Shown: piece after piece, positions 16,141-25,055 of the stretch
How the letters are laid out: each line of letters opens with the position of its first letter
How positions within the stretch are numbered: position 1 is the first letter of the stretch
Source of the DNA: Paracoccus caeni
GTDB lineage: Bacteria; Pseudomonadota; Alphaproteobacteria; Rhodobacterales; Rhodobacteraceae
Reading direction: 5' to 3'
Assembly: GCF_016629665.1 (NCBI RefSeq)
Contig: NZ_JAEPRQ010000006.1
Span: forward strand, 124,001-188,000
DNA length: 64,000 bases
The notes under the pieces: generated by a model
Told to the model about the DNA's origin: nothing
What the model saw: the letters and a program-made list of their open reading frames with translations, nothing else
Databases searched by the model: none
Program-made: the position numbers and the translations under genes

Positions 16141-16817
16141 ATGTCTGTATGGCACCCTGCCCGGTCGTCTTCGATCTTGATGGAACGCTGATTGACAGCG
16201 CGCCGGATATCCATGCCAGCGTCAATGCGACCCTGCAGCAGTTTCAGTTGGACCCGCTGACGCTTGATCAGGTGCGCAGTTTCATTGGTGGCGGCGTCGA
16301 GGTGCTGTGGCAGAAGATCATCGCGGCGTTGCAGCTTCAACCATCGATGCAGGCGGATCTGATTGCCGCATTCATGAACCGCTACCACGACGCGACCGGG
16401 CTGACCCGGCTTTATCCCGGCGTTCGCGAAGCTCTGAGCGTGCTGGCCGATCGGGGTCATCCGCTGGGCATCTGCACCAATAAACCGGCGGCGGTGACAG
16501 CAACGATCCTTGATCATTTCGGCATCCGCGATCTGTTCGGGGTGATCGTCGGTGGCGACACGCTGCCACAAAAGAAGCCCGATCCGGCGCCGCTGCGGAA
16601 GGCCTTGCAGGATCTGGGCGCGCATCCGACCGCGCCGCAGGCGATCTATGTCGGCGACAGCGAATTTGACGCGGCCTGCGCCGAGGCAGTTCCGGTACCG
16701 TTTCTGCTGTTCCGGCTGGGCTATCGACAGACACCTGAAGAGCAACTGACCCACCGTGCCGCCTTCAACGAGTTCTCCGAATTGCCGGAATTGATCGCGA
16801 CATTCGCCGAGGCGTGA
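16137..16817 (+). CDS. gph: Phosphoglycolate phosphatase (HAD hydrolase)
   Basis: A 226-residue HAD-superfamily enzyme. Motif I is VFDLDGTLIDS near residues 11-21, motif II lies in GICTNKPAAV, and motif III/IV is KKPDP...YVGDSEFD. The cap region and length fit Gph/CbbZ, which hydrolyses 2-phosphoglycolate arising from DNA end repair or Rubisco oxygenation. The ATG at 16137 overlaps the previous stop, so it is coupled to the redoxin gene. Substrate assignment within the HAD family is moderate. Confidence 0.85.
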   Translation: MNVCMAPCPVVFDLDGTLIDSAPDIHASVNATLQQFQLDPLTLDQVRSFIGGGVEVLWQKIIAALQLQPSMQADLIAAFMNRYHDATGLTRLYPGVREALSVLADRGHPLGICTNKPAAVTATILDHFGIRDLFGVIVGGDTLPQKKPDPAPLRKALQDLGAHPTAPQAIYVGDSEFDAACAEAVPVPFLLFRLGYRQTPEEQLTHRAAFNEFSELPELIATFAEA

Positions 16818-16924
16818 ATCCCTCTTGTCCAAGGCTTCCGCCTTGCGGCATGTTGCGCCCGGCGCGCTTGACATTCAAAGGCGCTTCGCCTCATTCGGAA
16901 CAGCTTGCCAGCGGAAGGCTTCAC

Positions 16925-17350
16925 ATGGATCTTCGTCAACTCAGCCCCGATCTTGCGGTTTCGCCCCAAATCCAGCCCGAGGATGTGCCGGTTCTGGCGC
17001 AGTCAGGCTTCAAGGTTTTGGTGAACAATCGCCCCGATGACGAAATCGGCGCCATCGACCACGAGGTGATGGCCGAGGCGGCGCGCGCGGCGGGGATGGA
17101 ATATCACTACCTGCCCTTCCATCCGGGCCAGATCACCCCCGACCTGATCGAAGGTTTCGGCGAAGCGACATCCGGCAAAGGCCCGGTCATCGCCTTCTGC
17201 CGGTCGGGCAATCGCTGCACGGTTCTATGGGCGCTCAATCAGGCGGGCAAACTGCCCGAAGCCGAACTTCTTCAAACAGCCGCCGATGCCGGCTACGATC
17301 TGACCGGAGTGATGCCGCTGGTCGCCTCGCTTGCCGGTAAAAACGCCTGA
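16925..17350 (+). CDS. TIGR01244 family sulfur transferase / DUF442 phosphatase-like protein
   Basis: A 141-residue protein with LSPDLAVSPQIQPEDVPVLA at the start, VNNRPDDE, and the P-loop-like site FCRSGNRC (C-x5-R) near residue 97. This matches the tyrosine-phosphatase-fold DUF442 group, elsewhere fused to persulfide dioxygenases in sulfide oxidation (Blh-type). GGAAGG precedes the ATG at 16925; earlier in-frame starts give no family sequence. Stand-alone here, convergent with the Spx/ArsC gene. Confidence 0.8.
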   Translation: MDLRQLSPDLAVSPQIQPEDVPVLAQSGFKVLVNNRPDDEIGAIDHEVMAEAARAAGMEYHYLPFHPGQITPDLIEGFGEATSGKGPVIAFCRSGNRCTVLWALNQAGKLPEAELLQTAADAGYDLTGVMPLVASLAGKNA

Positions 17351-17353
17351 GGG

Positions 17354-17698
17354 TCAGGCTGGCACGTCCAGCGCGCGTTTTACATTCGCGGTCCAGCCCA
17401 GCAGCCGAAGATCGCCCGCAACAATCGCCGGGCGTTTCATCACGCTGGGCTTTTCGCCCATCATCGTCACCGGATCGGCGGCGCGCTGATCCTCGGACAT
17501 GCCGCGCCATGTCAGGCTGGCGCGGTTGATGATCTTGTCGCTGAAATCATCGGCCAGGCTTTGGCGTTCGGCCTGCGACAGCGGCTCTTTCTGGACATCG
17601 CGAAACGCCACATTCCAGCCATGTGCCTCCAGCTCTGCCTGCGCCTTCTGGCAGGTCGAGCAATGGGCAAGTCCGAACATTTTCAAAGTCTTGGTCAT
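17354..17698 (-). CDS. ArsC/Spx/MgsR family protein
   Basis: A 114-residue thioredoxin-like protein with an N-terminal redox site CSTCQKA near residues 13-19 and MMGEKPSVMKRPAIV, the region where ArsC-type proteins place the conserved R-P. It belongs to the YffB/ArsC-like branch; a true arsenate reductase is not supported because no ars genes are nearby. A 24-residue lipoprotein gene lies 7 bases upstream on the same strand. Confidence 0.8.
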   Translation of the reverse strand: MTKTLKMFGLAHCSTCQKAQAELEAHGWNVAFRDVQKEPLSQAERQSLADDFSDKIINRASLTWRGMSEDQRAADPVTMMGEKPSVMKRPAIVAGDLRLLGWTANVKRALDVPA

Positions 17699-17705
17699 GA
17701 TATCC

Positions 17706-17780
17706 TCAGATCAGGGGAACAAGAGGAACGCCGCAGGCCGACAGGGCAAACAGGCTGGCAAGGGCGAAGAACAGGCGCAT
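17706..17780 (-). CDS. 24-residue small lipoprotein
   Basis: Too short for usual gene finders. The reading is MRLFFALASLFALSACGVPL followed by VPLI and stop: a complete signal peptide with the lipobox LSAC and only nine residues after the lipid-bearing Cys. CGGAG lies 7 bases before the ATG. I recall similar tiny lipoproteins ending in GVPL(I/V)P in other Rhodobacteraceae, unverified here. Role unknown; it probably shares a transcript with the Spx/ArsC gene. Confidence 0.7.
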   Translation of the reverse strand: MRLFFALASLFALSACGVPLVPLI

Positions 17781-17853
17781 TCACGGCTCCGAAAAGAAGG
17801 TTTCGGGCTTTATGCGCGCCCTGCCCCGCCCCCACAAGTCACAAAGCCGCAGA

Positions 17854-19161
17854 TTACAGATCCGCCCGGTCATGGCTGCTGTGCAGACCGCGTTTGACCC
17901 GGCGCATCCCCCACCACGCGAACAGCACCACCAGCGGCGTCAGCCCGGCGATCAGATAGGCCTTGTCGATCCCGCTGCGATGGGCCAGCGGATAAAGCGC
18001 ATAGCCCAGCAGCCCGACCGCGTAATAGCTGATCGCCACGACCGACAGCCCCTCGACCGTGTGCTGTAGCCGCAATTGCAGATCGGCGCGGCGGTCCATC
18101 CGTTCCAGCAGTGACTGGTTCTGCGCCGATCGTTCGACATCAACCCGCGTGCGCAGCAATTCCCCGGCCCGCGTGGCGCGTTCCAGCATGGTTTTCAGCC
18201 GCGCCTCGGCCGATTTGACCGTCCGCATGGCGGGTTGATAGCGGCGGCGCATGAATTCGGTCAGCATCTGCCGGTCAAGGAAACGCTCTTCGCGCAATGC
18301 CTCGATCCGGTCCATCACGATGGCCTCATAGGCGGTATTGGCCCCGAAGCGGAAGGAATGCTGCACGGCCTGCGCCTCAAGCTCGCCGGACACGGCCAGC
18401 AATTCATGCAGCAGTTTATCGGCGGGCTGGTTGTCGTCGGTCATCGCATCGACAATCGCCGACAGGCGCGGATCAAGCTCGTTCAGGAGACGCGACAGCG
18501 ACCGGGCGCGGCCCAGTCCCAGCATCGACATGGCGCGATAGGTTTCAAGCTCCAGCAGCCGGTGAACGATGCGTCCGATCCGGCCCTCGCCTGTATCCGG
18601 GCGGACAAAGACCGCGAAACGCATCCAGCCATCGGCATCGATGCGGAAATCCCCGGCGATCAGCGCCGCGCCTTCCAGCACCCAGACGACGGTCAGGCTT
18701 TCGCGGGCGAACCAGTCGCCGATCCGGGCCATCACCTCTGCCGGATCTTCGGGCAGAAGATCGATCTGCACCATCACCGCAGCGACCCGTTTGCCCGGCG
18801 CATTGGCCTGCCATTCCTCGGAAAAGATCGAGGCGGCGCTTGGGTCGAAAGGCCGGATCGGCAGACCGGGATTGGTGGCCATATAGGTCACGAATTCGGT
18901 ATGGCTTTCCCATTTCAGATCATGGCGACCCACCCGCCCTTGATAGTGATGCTCTTCGGGGTCGGGACGCGGGCCGCCATGCCGGTTGGTCAGTTCGCTC
19001 AGATGCGCCATATCCAGCGAGCGGTCGCGGTTGGCGGCATCGTGCAGTTCCTTAAAGGCCACGAAAACTGCCGTGGCCGGAGCTTTGAAGCGCGGAGAGG
19101 GCCGGGCGTGAAGTTCATTGACCAGCGCGTAACGCAGGGGGTGTTCTGTAGCCGGGCCCAA
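17854..19161 (-). CDS. DUF3422 family membrane protein
   Basis: A 435-residue protein. It opens HPLRYALVNELHARPSPRF, the signature of DUF3422, has long coiled-coil-prone helices in the middle (around 270-380), and ends in two transmembrane helices (VVAISYYAVGLLGYALYPLA and AYLIAGLTPLVVLFAWWGMRR), an arrangement like CorA-type proteins. Function is unknown. The start is TTG at 19161 with AGGAG 6 bases upstream; no in-frame ATG fits. It begins 12 bases after the NCS1 transporter gene, suggesting co-transcription. Confidence 0.85.
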   Translation of the reverse strand: MGPATEHPLRYALVNELHARPSPRFKAPATAVFVAFKELHDAANRDRSLDMAHLSELTNRHGGPRPDPEEHHYQGRVGRHDLKWESHTEFVTYMATNPGLPIRPFDPSAASIFSEEWQANAPGKRVAAVMVQIDLLPEDPAEVMARIGDWFARESLTVVWVLEGAALIAGDFRIDADGWMRFAVFVRPDTGEGRIGRIVHRLLELETYRAMSMLGLGRARSLSRLLNELDPRLSAIVDAMTDDNQPADKLLHELLAVSGELEAQAVQHSFRFGANTAYEAIVMDRIEALREERFLDRQMLTEFMRRRYQPAMRTVKSAEARLKTMLERATRAGELLRTRVDVERSAQNQSLLERMDRRADLQLRLQHTVEGLSVVAISYYAVGLLGYALYPLAHRSGIDKAYLIAGLTPLVVLFAWWGMRRVKRGLHSSHDRADL

Positions 19162-19173
19162 TCCATGCTCCTG

Positions 19174-20613
19174 TCATTCGCGGCGGGTCAGCACGATATA
19201 CAGCACCCCGCCCAGCACCGCACCAATCAGCCAGCCGATGCCGGAAAGCGCGGCAAGAGCGGGCAGCCACACCGTTCCGATAGAGAACAGCGCCGCGATT
19301 CCCACTGCCACAATCGCCCGCGTGTTCCAACCCTGATCATAGTAGCAACTGCCCGACGGATCGGTGGTGAACAACTCGTCCATCGGCACCTTCTGTTTCC
19401 TGAGCACATAGAAATCGGCGATCAGGATGCCGTAGAGCGGGGCAAGGATCGCGCCCAGCGTCTCGACGAACATGGCGATCCCGATTTTCGAGATCAGCGC
19501 CACCCACAGCCCCCCGATAATGAAGGCAATCGCCGCAGTAATCAGCCCGCCCGTCCGGGCGCTGATTTTCGAGGGTGACAGGTTGGCGATGTCATAGGCC
19601 GCCGGGACGAAGTTCGCGACAAGGTTGATGCCGACGGTTGCGATGAAGAAGGTGAAGGCGGCAACCAGCGTCAGCGTCAGGTTGTCGACCCGCGCGACCA
19701 GTTCGGTCGGATCGGTCAGCCGTTCACCGAACAGCACGACGCCGCCAGCCGTGATGAACAGTGCGATGAAGGAAAAGAATGCCATCGACACCGGCAGGCC
19801 CCAGAAATTGCCGATCCGCATTTCCCGCTCGGTCTTCACGAAGCGAGAGAAATCGCCGAAATTGATCACCACGGCGGCGAAATAGGCGACCATCGTGCCA
19901 ACCACCGCAATGAAGCCGAGGATCTGGTTCCGTCCGCCCTCTTCCGCCTGGAAGATGGTGCCGATCTCGGCCCAGATGCCATTGCCGACCTGCCACCAGA
20001 TCATCAGCGCCAGCACGATCATCACCACATAGACGAACGGGCCGGCCCAGTTCAGGAACCGCCCGACCCAGTTGATCCCCATCAGGAACAACCCGATCTG
20101 GAACACCGCGACGATGACATAGGCGATCCAGTCCACCCCGCTCATCCCAAGGAAGCCCCCTGCCCCGGCGCCCGGCTCGATCCCGAACAACGCGCGGATC
20201 GCCAGCGCCACAGCGGTCGAGGCGAAATAGGTCTGCACCCCATACCAGAAGATCGCGACGATCCCCCGGATCAGCGCCGGAAACCGCGCGCCCTTCACCC
20301 CCATCGACAGCCGCGCCATCACCGCATAGGGCACCCCGTAGCGAACCGAGGGCCGGCCTGAGAGGTTCACCAGCCACATCACCAGAAAGCCCGAGAAAAC
20401 GATCGCCGCAAAGGTCAGCCAGCCGTTCAGCCCGTAGCTGAGAAACAGCGACGCGGCGAGCGTATAGCCAAAAAGGCTTTGAATATCATTGTTCCAGACG
20501 TTGAAGATCTCGAACCAGCCCCAGCTTCGTTTTGCGTGGGGGACCGGGGCCAGATCGTCATTATAGAGCGACGGATCACCGCTCTGGATATGGGTGAAGT
20601 CCTGATGATCCAT
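19174..20613 (-). CDS. NCS1 family nucleobase:cation symporter
   Basis: A 479-residue protein with about 12 hydrophobic helices. NVWNNDIQSLFGYTLAASLF in helix 1 and the helix-6 region INFGDFSRFVKTEREMRIGNFWG are typical NCS1 family features (cytosine, uracil, allantoin, thiamine or hydantoin uptake). Substrate cannot be told, but preT-preA 13 kb away makes a pyrimidine or hydantoin cargo reasonable (inference). An 18-bp inverted repeat lies 60 bases upstream. Confidence 0.9.
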   Translation of the reverse strand: MDHQDFTHIQSGDPSLYNDDLAPVPHAKRSWGWFEIFNVWNNDIQSLFGYTLAASLFLSYGLNGWLTFAAIVFSGFLVMWLVNLSGRPSVRYGVPYAVMARLSMGVKGARFPALIRGIVAIFWYGVQTYFASTAVALAIRALFGIEPGAGAGGFLGMSGVDWIAYVIVAVFQIGLFLMGINWVGRFLNWAGPFVYVVMIVLALMIWWQVGNGIWAEIGTIFQAEEGGRNQILGFIAVVGTMVAYFAAVVINFGDFSRFVKTEREMRIGNFWGLPVSMAFFSFIALFITAGGVVLFGERLTDPTELVARVDNLTLTLVAAFTFFIATVGINLVANFVPAAYDIANLSPSKISARTGGLITAAIAFIIGGLWVALISKIGIAMFVETLGAILAPLYGILIADFYVLRKQKVPMDELFTTDPSGSCYYDQGWNTRAIVAVGIAALFSIGTVWLPALAALSGIGWLIGAVLGGVLYIVLTRRE

Positions 20614-20672
20614 CTTGCGCGCTCCTGTTTCCTGATCGGAACAGTTCAGCGCGCATCGCCCGACCGATCAAG

Positions 20673-20690
20673 TATCACTGAAGCGTGATA
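20673..20690. promoter_or_regulatory. Inverted repeat, candidate operator of the NCS1 gene
   Basis: TATCAC-TGAAGC-GTGATA, perfect 6-bp arms with a 6-base spacer, 60 bases before the transporter ATG on the minus strand. Regulator unknown. Chance occurrence cannot be excluded. Confidence 0.35.
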
Positions 20691-20772
20691 ACCGCTAAAG
20701 CAGAAGAAACAGTTTCTCTGCATCTTTCCTTGACTGGATGCTTTCGGACCGGGCTATGGGCGAATCGCGGGC

Positions 20773-21750
20773 CTATCCTGCCGGATCAAAGGCGCTTCGT
20801 CCAAAGCCCGCAGCCTCGAACCGTGCCCAGATCTGACTGTGCAGGTCGGGACTGTGGAGATCAAGGCAATGTTTTGTAAAATACCAGTAAAGATAGCGGG
20901 AAAAATCGTGATCCCCGGCAAGCTGCGCCTGCAGGGTCGGCCCGAAATCTTCCGGCGCGGTGATGGTTCCGGCCTGATGATGAAAGTCCGACCGCGCGAA
21001 CAGGATCGCCGGGATGCCGCACATGAACCCCTCCAGCGCGACGGTAGAGTTCTGCGAGATCGTCACCGCCGAGGCTTGCAGGATGTCATAGACATTCGCC
21101 TCGGCGATCAGAATGCGCCGGTCACGCCGCGCCATGTCGCGCAGCAGCGCCAGATCATAGGCATCGCTGGCCAAGGGATGCGGTTTGACGATGACGCGCC
21201 GGTCGCCAGCCTGATCCATGACGATGGACAGCATCTCGAAATCGTCCATCCGCGCGGCCCCCGAGGATTGCGGATAGCTACCCTGCATGAACACCGCCAG
21301 CGCGCCCGCCGGAAAGCTGCGCCGATCCCCCGGCTGATCGTATTTCGAGCGGCGCTTGCGTGCGTATCGGTCTCGCAGCGTCTCGACAAAATCGCGCGCC
21401 TGATCCGGGTCGATCGCGTCCGGGTCAAAGGCCTGATCTCCAATCGAGGAGAAGGCTTTCACCCCCATCGGGTCCAGATGCCAGTATTCCCAGAAATAGG
21501 CGACACCGGCATTCAGCACGCCGGGTGCGGAAACAGATCTGTCGTCGATGATATGCAGGTTGCCATCCGCGAAACGGTCATCGGCTATGGTCCGCGTGCC
21601 CACGCGAATATCCCGGTCGCGTTGGCGAAGGGTCAGCGTAATCCCCTGACGCCGGGCCAGATCGTCGATCACGCGGTAGAGGCTCAGATGCCAGCCGTCC
21701 AATGCGCGGCCAAGATCGCTCTCTTTCAGATGAATGACGATCTGGGTCAT
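20773..21750 (-). CDS. Orphan capsule-synthesis (KpsC/KpsS)-like glycosyltransferase
   Basis: A 325-residue protein. The C-terminal half has VIVKPHPLASDAYDLALL and AEANVYDILQASAVTISQNSTVALEGF, which parallel the HPL...NST-E-L region of KpsS/KpsC Kdo transferases; GGAG precedes ATG 21750. It lacks the KpsS opening GPPGPFF and stands alone between an NCS1 transporter and pntB, 15 kb from the kps cassette. Probably a surface-glycan glycosyltransferase; the exact reaction is unknown. Confidence 0.6.
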   Translation of the reverse strand: MTQIVIHLKESDLGRALDGWHLSLYRVIDDLARRQGITLTLRQRDRDIRVGTRTIADDRFADGNLHIIDDRSVSAPGVLNAGVAYFWEYWHLDPMGVKAFSSIGDQAFDPDAIDPDQARDFVETLRDRYARKRRSKYDQPGDRRSFPAGALAVFMQGSYPQSSGAARMDDFEMLSIVMDQAGDRRVIVKPHPLASDAYDLALLRDMARRDRRILIAEANVYDILQASAVTISQNSTVALEGFMCGIPAILFARSDFHHQAGTITAPEDFGPTLQAQLAGDHDFSRYLYWYFTKHCLDLHSPDLHSQIWARFEAAGFGRSAFDPAG

Positions 21751-21790
21751 GCACGCTCCGGCGTCGAGGCGATGTGGAAGTGACGATATG

Positions 21791-21820
21791 AAAACGGGCA
21801 CGCGCGATGCGTGCCCGTTT
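21791..21820 (-). terminator. Intrinsic terminator of pntAB
   Basis: A perfect 12-bp stem AAACGGGCACGC / GCGTGCCCGTTT, loop of 5, followed on the minus strand by TCATAT. It lies 17 bases after the pntB stop and is symmetrical enough to act both ways. Confidence 0.9.
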
Positions 21821-21837
21821 CCTGAATTTGCGCCACC

Positions 21838-23280
21838 TTAGTCGATCATCGGCAGCAGCTTGTTGATCGAATCCTTGGCGTCGCCATAGAACATCCGGGT
21901 GTTCTCTTTGTAGAACAACGGGTTCTCGATCCCGGAATAGCCGGTCCCCTGCCCGCGTTTGCTGACAAAGACCTGCTTTGCCTTCCAGACTTCCAGCACC
22001 GGCATCCCGGCAATCGGGCTGTTCGGATCGTCCTGCGCCGCCGGGTTCACGATGTCGTTCGAGCCGATGATGATCACCACGTCGGTCGAGGGGAAATCGT
22101 CGTTGATCTCATCCATCTCCAGCACGATGTCATAAGGCACCTTCGCCTCGGCCAGCAGCACGTTCATATGGCCGGGCAGACGCCCCGCGACCGGGTGGAT
22201 GGCGAAACGCACCTCTTTCCCTGCCGCGCGCAGCTTGCGGGTCAACTCGCTGACTGCGCCCTGCGCCTGCGCCACCGCCATGCCGTAACCCGGCACGATG
22301 ACCACGCTGTCCGCCTCGTTCAGGGCTGCGGCGACGCCGTCTGCATCGATGGCGATCTGCTCGCCCTCGATCTCTGCCGCCGGGCCGGTCTCGCCGCCGA
22401 AGCCGCCAAGGATCACGCTGACGAAGTTGCGGTTCATCGCCTTGCACATGATGTAGCTGAGGATCGCACCGGACGAGCCGACCAGCGCGCCGGTCACGAT
22501 CAGCAGGTCATTGCCCAGCGTGAAGCCGATGGCAGCGGCGGCCCAGCCGGAATAACTGTTCAGCATCGACACCACGACCGGCATATCGGCGCCGCCGATG
22601 CCCATGATCAGGTGCCAGCCGATGAAGAAGGCCAGAAGCGTGATCAGGATCAGCCAGAACACCGCCGGGCCGACGCCGGTAAAGTAAAGCACGCCCAACA
22701 GGATCGACAAAGCCAGCGCGGCGGCGTTCAGCATATGCCCGCCCGACAGCTTCTTCGGTTTGCCATCGACACGGCCCGACAGCTTGCCAAAAGCCACGAC
22801 CGAGCCGGTAAAGGTCACTGCGCCGATGAAGATGCCCAGAAACACCTCGATCTTCAGCATGGCGATTTCGGCGGGGGTCTTGTGGGCCAGAACGGCGGCG
22901 AAGCCGTGGAAGTCAACGACCACGCCTTCGGCCTTGGCGCGCAGCACGCGACCCAGCTCGATCTGGGCGTTGAAGCCGACAAAGACCGCCGCCAGACCGA
23001 CCAGCGAATGCATTGCCGCGACCAGTTGCGGCATCTCGGTCATCTGCACGCGCTGTGCCACGACCCAACCGATGCCGCCGCCGATGGCGATCATGATCAG
23101 CGACAGGAACCAATTGCCCGCGCCGGGCCCGAACAACGTGGCGGCAACCGCCAGCGCCATCCCGGCGATCCCGTACCAGATGGCGCGCTTGGCGCTTTCC
23201 TGACCCGACAACCCGCCCAGCGAGAGGATGAACAACACGGCGGCAATGACATAGGCCGCGGTGGTAAACCCGTATTCCAT
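21838..23280 (-). CDS. pntB: NAD(P) transhydrogenase subunit beta
   Basis: A 480-residue integral membrane protein. About eight to nine transmembrane helices fill the first 270 residues, and the NADP(H)-binding domain III follows with [32 protein letters not shown] and [12 protein letters not shown]. With PntA it couples the proton gradient to hydride transfer from NADH to NADP+, supplying NADPH. The ATG at 23280 has GGGAGAGGG upstream; the longer reading into pntA is not needed. The gap from pntA is 13 bases. Confidence 0.97.
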   Translation of the reverse strand: MEYGFTTAAYVIAAVLFILSLGGLSGQESAKRAIWYGIAGMALAVAATLFGPGAGNWFLSLIMIAIGGGIGWVVAQRVQMTEMPQLVAAMHSLVGLAAVFVGFNAQIELGRVLRAKAEGVVVDFHGFAAVLAHKTPAEIAMLKIEVFLGIFIGAVTFTGSVVAFGKLSGRVDGKPKKLSGGHMLNAAALALSILLGVLYFTGVGPAVFWLILITLLAFFIGWHLIMGIGGADMPVVVSMLNSYSGWAAAAIGFTLGNDLLIVTGALVGSSGAILSYIMCKAMNRNFVSVILGGFGGETGPAAEIEGEQIAIDADGVAAALNEADSVVIVPGYGMAVAQAQGAVSELTRKLRAAGKEVRFAIHPVAGRLPGHMNVLLAEAKVPYDIVLEMDEINDDFPSTDVVIIIGSNDIVNPAAQDDPNSPIAGMPVLEVWKAKQVFVSKRGQGTGYSGIENPLFYKENTRMFYGDAKDSINKLLPMID

Positions 23281-23293
23281 AGGTCCCTCTCCC

Positions 23294-24868
23294 TTACGAT
23301 CTCTGGAACATTGCCAGCATGCGGCGGGTGACCATGAAGCCACCGAAGATATTGACGCCCGCCATCAGCACCGCCAGCGCCCCCAGCAACACCACCCACC
23401 AAGAGCCGGAACCGATCTGCATCAGCGCGCCCAGAATGATGATCGAGGAAATCGCATTGGTGACGGCCATCAGCGGCGTATGCAGCGAATGGGCCACGTT
23501 CCAGATGACCTTGAAGCCGATGAAACAGGCCAGCACGAAGACGATGAAATGCTGCATGAAGCTGAACGGCGCGACCAGCCCGATCAGCAACAGAACCACG
23601 GCGCCCCCGGCCAGCAACCCGACCTGACTGCGGGTTTCGGCCTGAAACGCGGCCAGTTCGGCGGCCTTGCGCTGTTCGACCGTCAGTTCCTTCTTCTTCT
23701 CTTTCGGCTTCTGTGCCGCAATCGCCGCGATCTTTGGCGGGGGTGGCGGCCAGGTCACGTCATGATCGTGGGTCACGGTCGCGCCCCGGATCACGTCGTC
23801 TTCCATGTTGTGATCGATCACGCCATCTTTCTTTGGCGTAAGATCAGTCATGAAGTGCCTGATATTGTTTCCATAAAGCTCGGACGCCTGCGTGCCCATC
23901 CGCGACGGGAAATCGGTATAGCCGATGATGGTCACGCCATTTTCGGTCACGAAACGCTCGTCCGGGATGGTCAGCTCGCAATTGCCGCCCTTTTCGGCGG
24001 CAAGGTCCACGATGACGCTGCCGGGCTTCATCGCCTCGACCATGTCGCGGGTCCACAGCTTCGGAGCGTCGCGACCGGGGATCAGCGCGGTGGTGATGAC
24101 CACATCCATCTGCGGCGCAAGCTCGCGGAATTTGGCAAGCTGCTTTTCACGGAATTCCGGGCTGGACGGCGCGGCATAGCCGCCTGTCGCGGCCCCGTCC
24201 TGCGCCTGTTCTTCGAAATCAAGGAACACGAATTCGGCGCCCATCGATTCGATCTGCTCGGCCACTTCCGGGCGCACATCGAAGGCATAGACCTGCGCGC
24301 CAAGGCTGACCGAGGTGCCGATGGCCGCCAGACCCGCAACCCCTGCCCCGACGACCAGCACCTTGGCCGGCGGCACCTTGCCCGCCGCCGTCACCTGCCC
24401 GGTGAAGAAGCGGCCAAAGTTATTCGCGGCCTCGATCACCGAACGGTAACCGGCGATATTCGCCATCGAAGAAAGCGCATCCATCTTCTGCGCCCGGCTG
24501 ATCCGGGGGACCATGTCCATGGCGATAGCGGTGACGCCCTTATCCTTGGCAAGCGCAAGCAATTCGGGGTTCTGGCCGGGATAGAAGAAGGAAATCAGCG
24601 TCTGGCCGTCCTTCATCTGATGCAATTCTTCTTCGGTCGGCTGACGCACCTTGGCGACCACATCGACCGCACCGATCAGCGCGGCGGCACCCGGTTCGAC
24701 CGTCACCCCTGCTGCGCGATAATCATCGTCCGAAAAACCGGACCGGACGCCCGCGCCTCCTTCGACGAAAACCTCATGCCCCAGCTTTTGCAGGTGCGCG
24801 GCCGAAGATGGCGTAATCGCCACCCTTGCCTCACCCTCAAAAACCTCCGTCAACGCGCCTATCTTCAT
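23294..24868 (-). CDS. pntA: NAD(P) transhydrogenase subunit alpha (fused alpha1-alpha2)
   Basis: A 524-residue protein. Domain I occupies about residues 1-380, with the dinucleotide site [15 protein letters not shown], the acidic end of the fold at AFDVRPE, and the [17 protein letters not shown] region. A charged Lys/Pro linker follows, then three or four transmembrane helices from about 420 ([18 protein letters not shown] onward). In Rhodospirillum this chain is split into two proteins; here it is one, as in E. coli. It heads the pntAB operon. Confidence 0.97.
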   Translation of the reverse strand: MKIGALTEVFEGEARVAITPSSAAHLQKLGHEVFVEGGAGVRSGFSDDDYRAAGVTVEPGAAALIGAVDVVAKVRQPTEEELHQMKDGQTLISFFYPGQNPELLALAKDKGVTAIAMDMVPRISRAQKMDALSSMANIAGYRSVIEAANNFGRFFTGQVTAAGKVPPAKVLVVGAGVAGLAAIGTSVSLGAQVYAFDVRPEVAEQIESMGAEFVFLDFEEQAQDGAATGGYAAPSSPEFREKQLAKFRELAPQMDVVITTALIPGRDAPKLWTRDMVEAMKPGSVIVDLAAEKGGNCELTIPDERFVTENGVTIIGYTDFPSRMGTQASELYGNNIRHFMTDLTPKKDGVIDHNMEDDVIRGATVTHDHDVTWPPPPPKIAAIAAQKPKEKKKELTVEQRKAAELAAFQAETRSQVGLLAGGAVVLLLIGLVAPFSFMQHFIVFVLACFIGFKVIWNVAHSLHTPLMAVTNAISSIIILGALMQIGSGSWWVVLLGALAVLMAGVNIFGGFMVTRRMLAMFQRS

Positions 24869-24901
24869 GGTCTGCGCCCTCGCTGGTTCCGATGTCGCAG
24901 A

Positions 24902-24931
24902 TGCATAGCACTGCGCAACAAAGTTTCACAA
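24902..24931 (-). promoter_or_regulatory. Candidate pntAB promoter
   Basis: Minus strand TTGTGA (24931-24926), 18-base spacer, TATGCA (24907-24902), 33 bases before the pntA ATG. A moderate sigma70-type match read by eye. Confidence 0.35.
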
Positions 24932-24992
24932 GTGTGTGTTCGACCTATTCAGAGATTATAATGGAGTGATTGCTCTGCCTCAGGCAGCGCAA

Positions 24993-25024
24993 CAAAAAAC
25001 CGCCCGCAGATAGCTGCGGACGGT
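24993..25024 (-). terminator. Intrinsic terminator of the Ala/Asp-repeat gene
   Basis: Minus strand ACCGTCCGCAG, loop CTAT, CTGCGGGCGGT with one T-G pair, then TTTTTG. It lies 31 bases after the stop at 25056. Confidence 0.9.
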
Positions 25025-25055
25025 CTTGTCGCCGGGCCTTGCGGCCTTTGGCGGA

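Noticed and set aside
17354..17698. Arsenate reductase of an arsenic operon
   Set aside because: The protein is of the Spx/YffB-like branch and no arsB, arsR or arsH gene is nearby.
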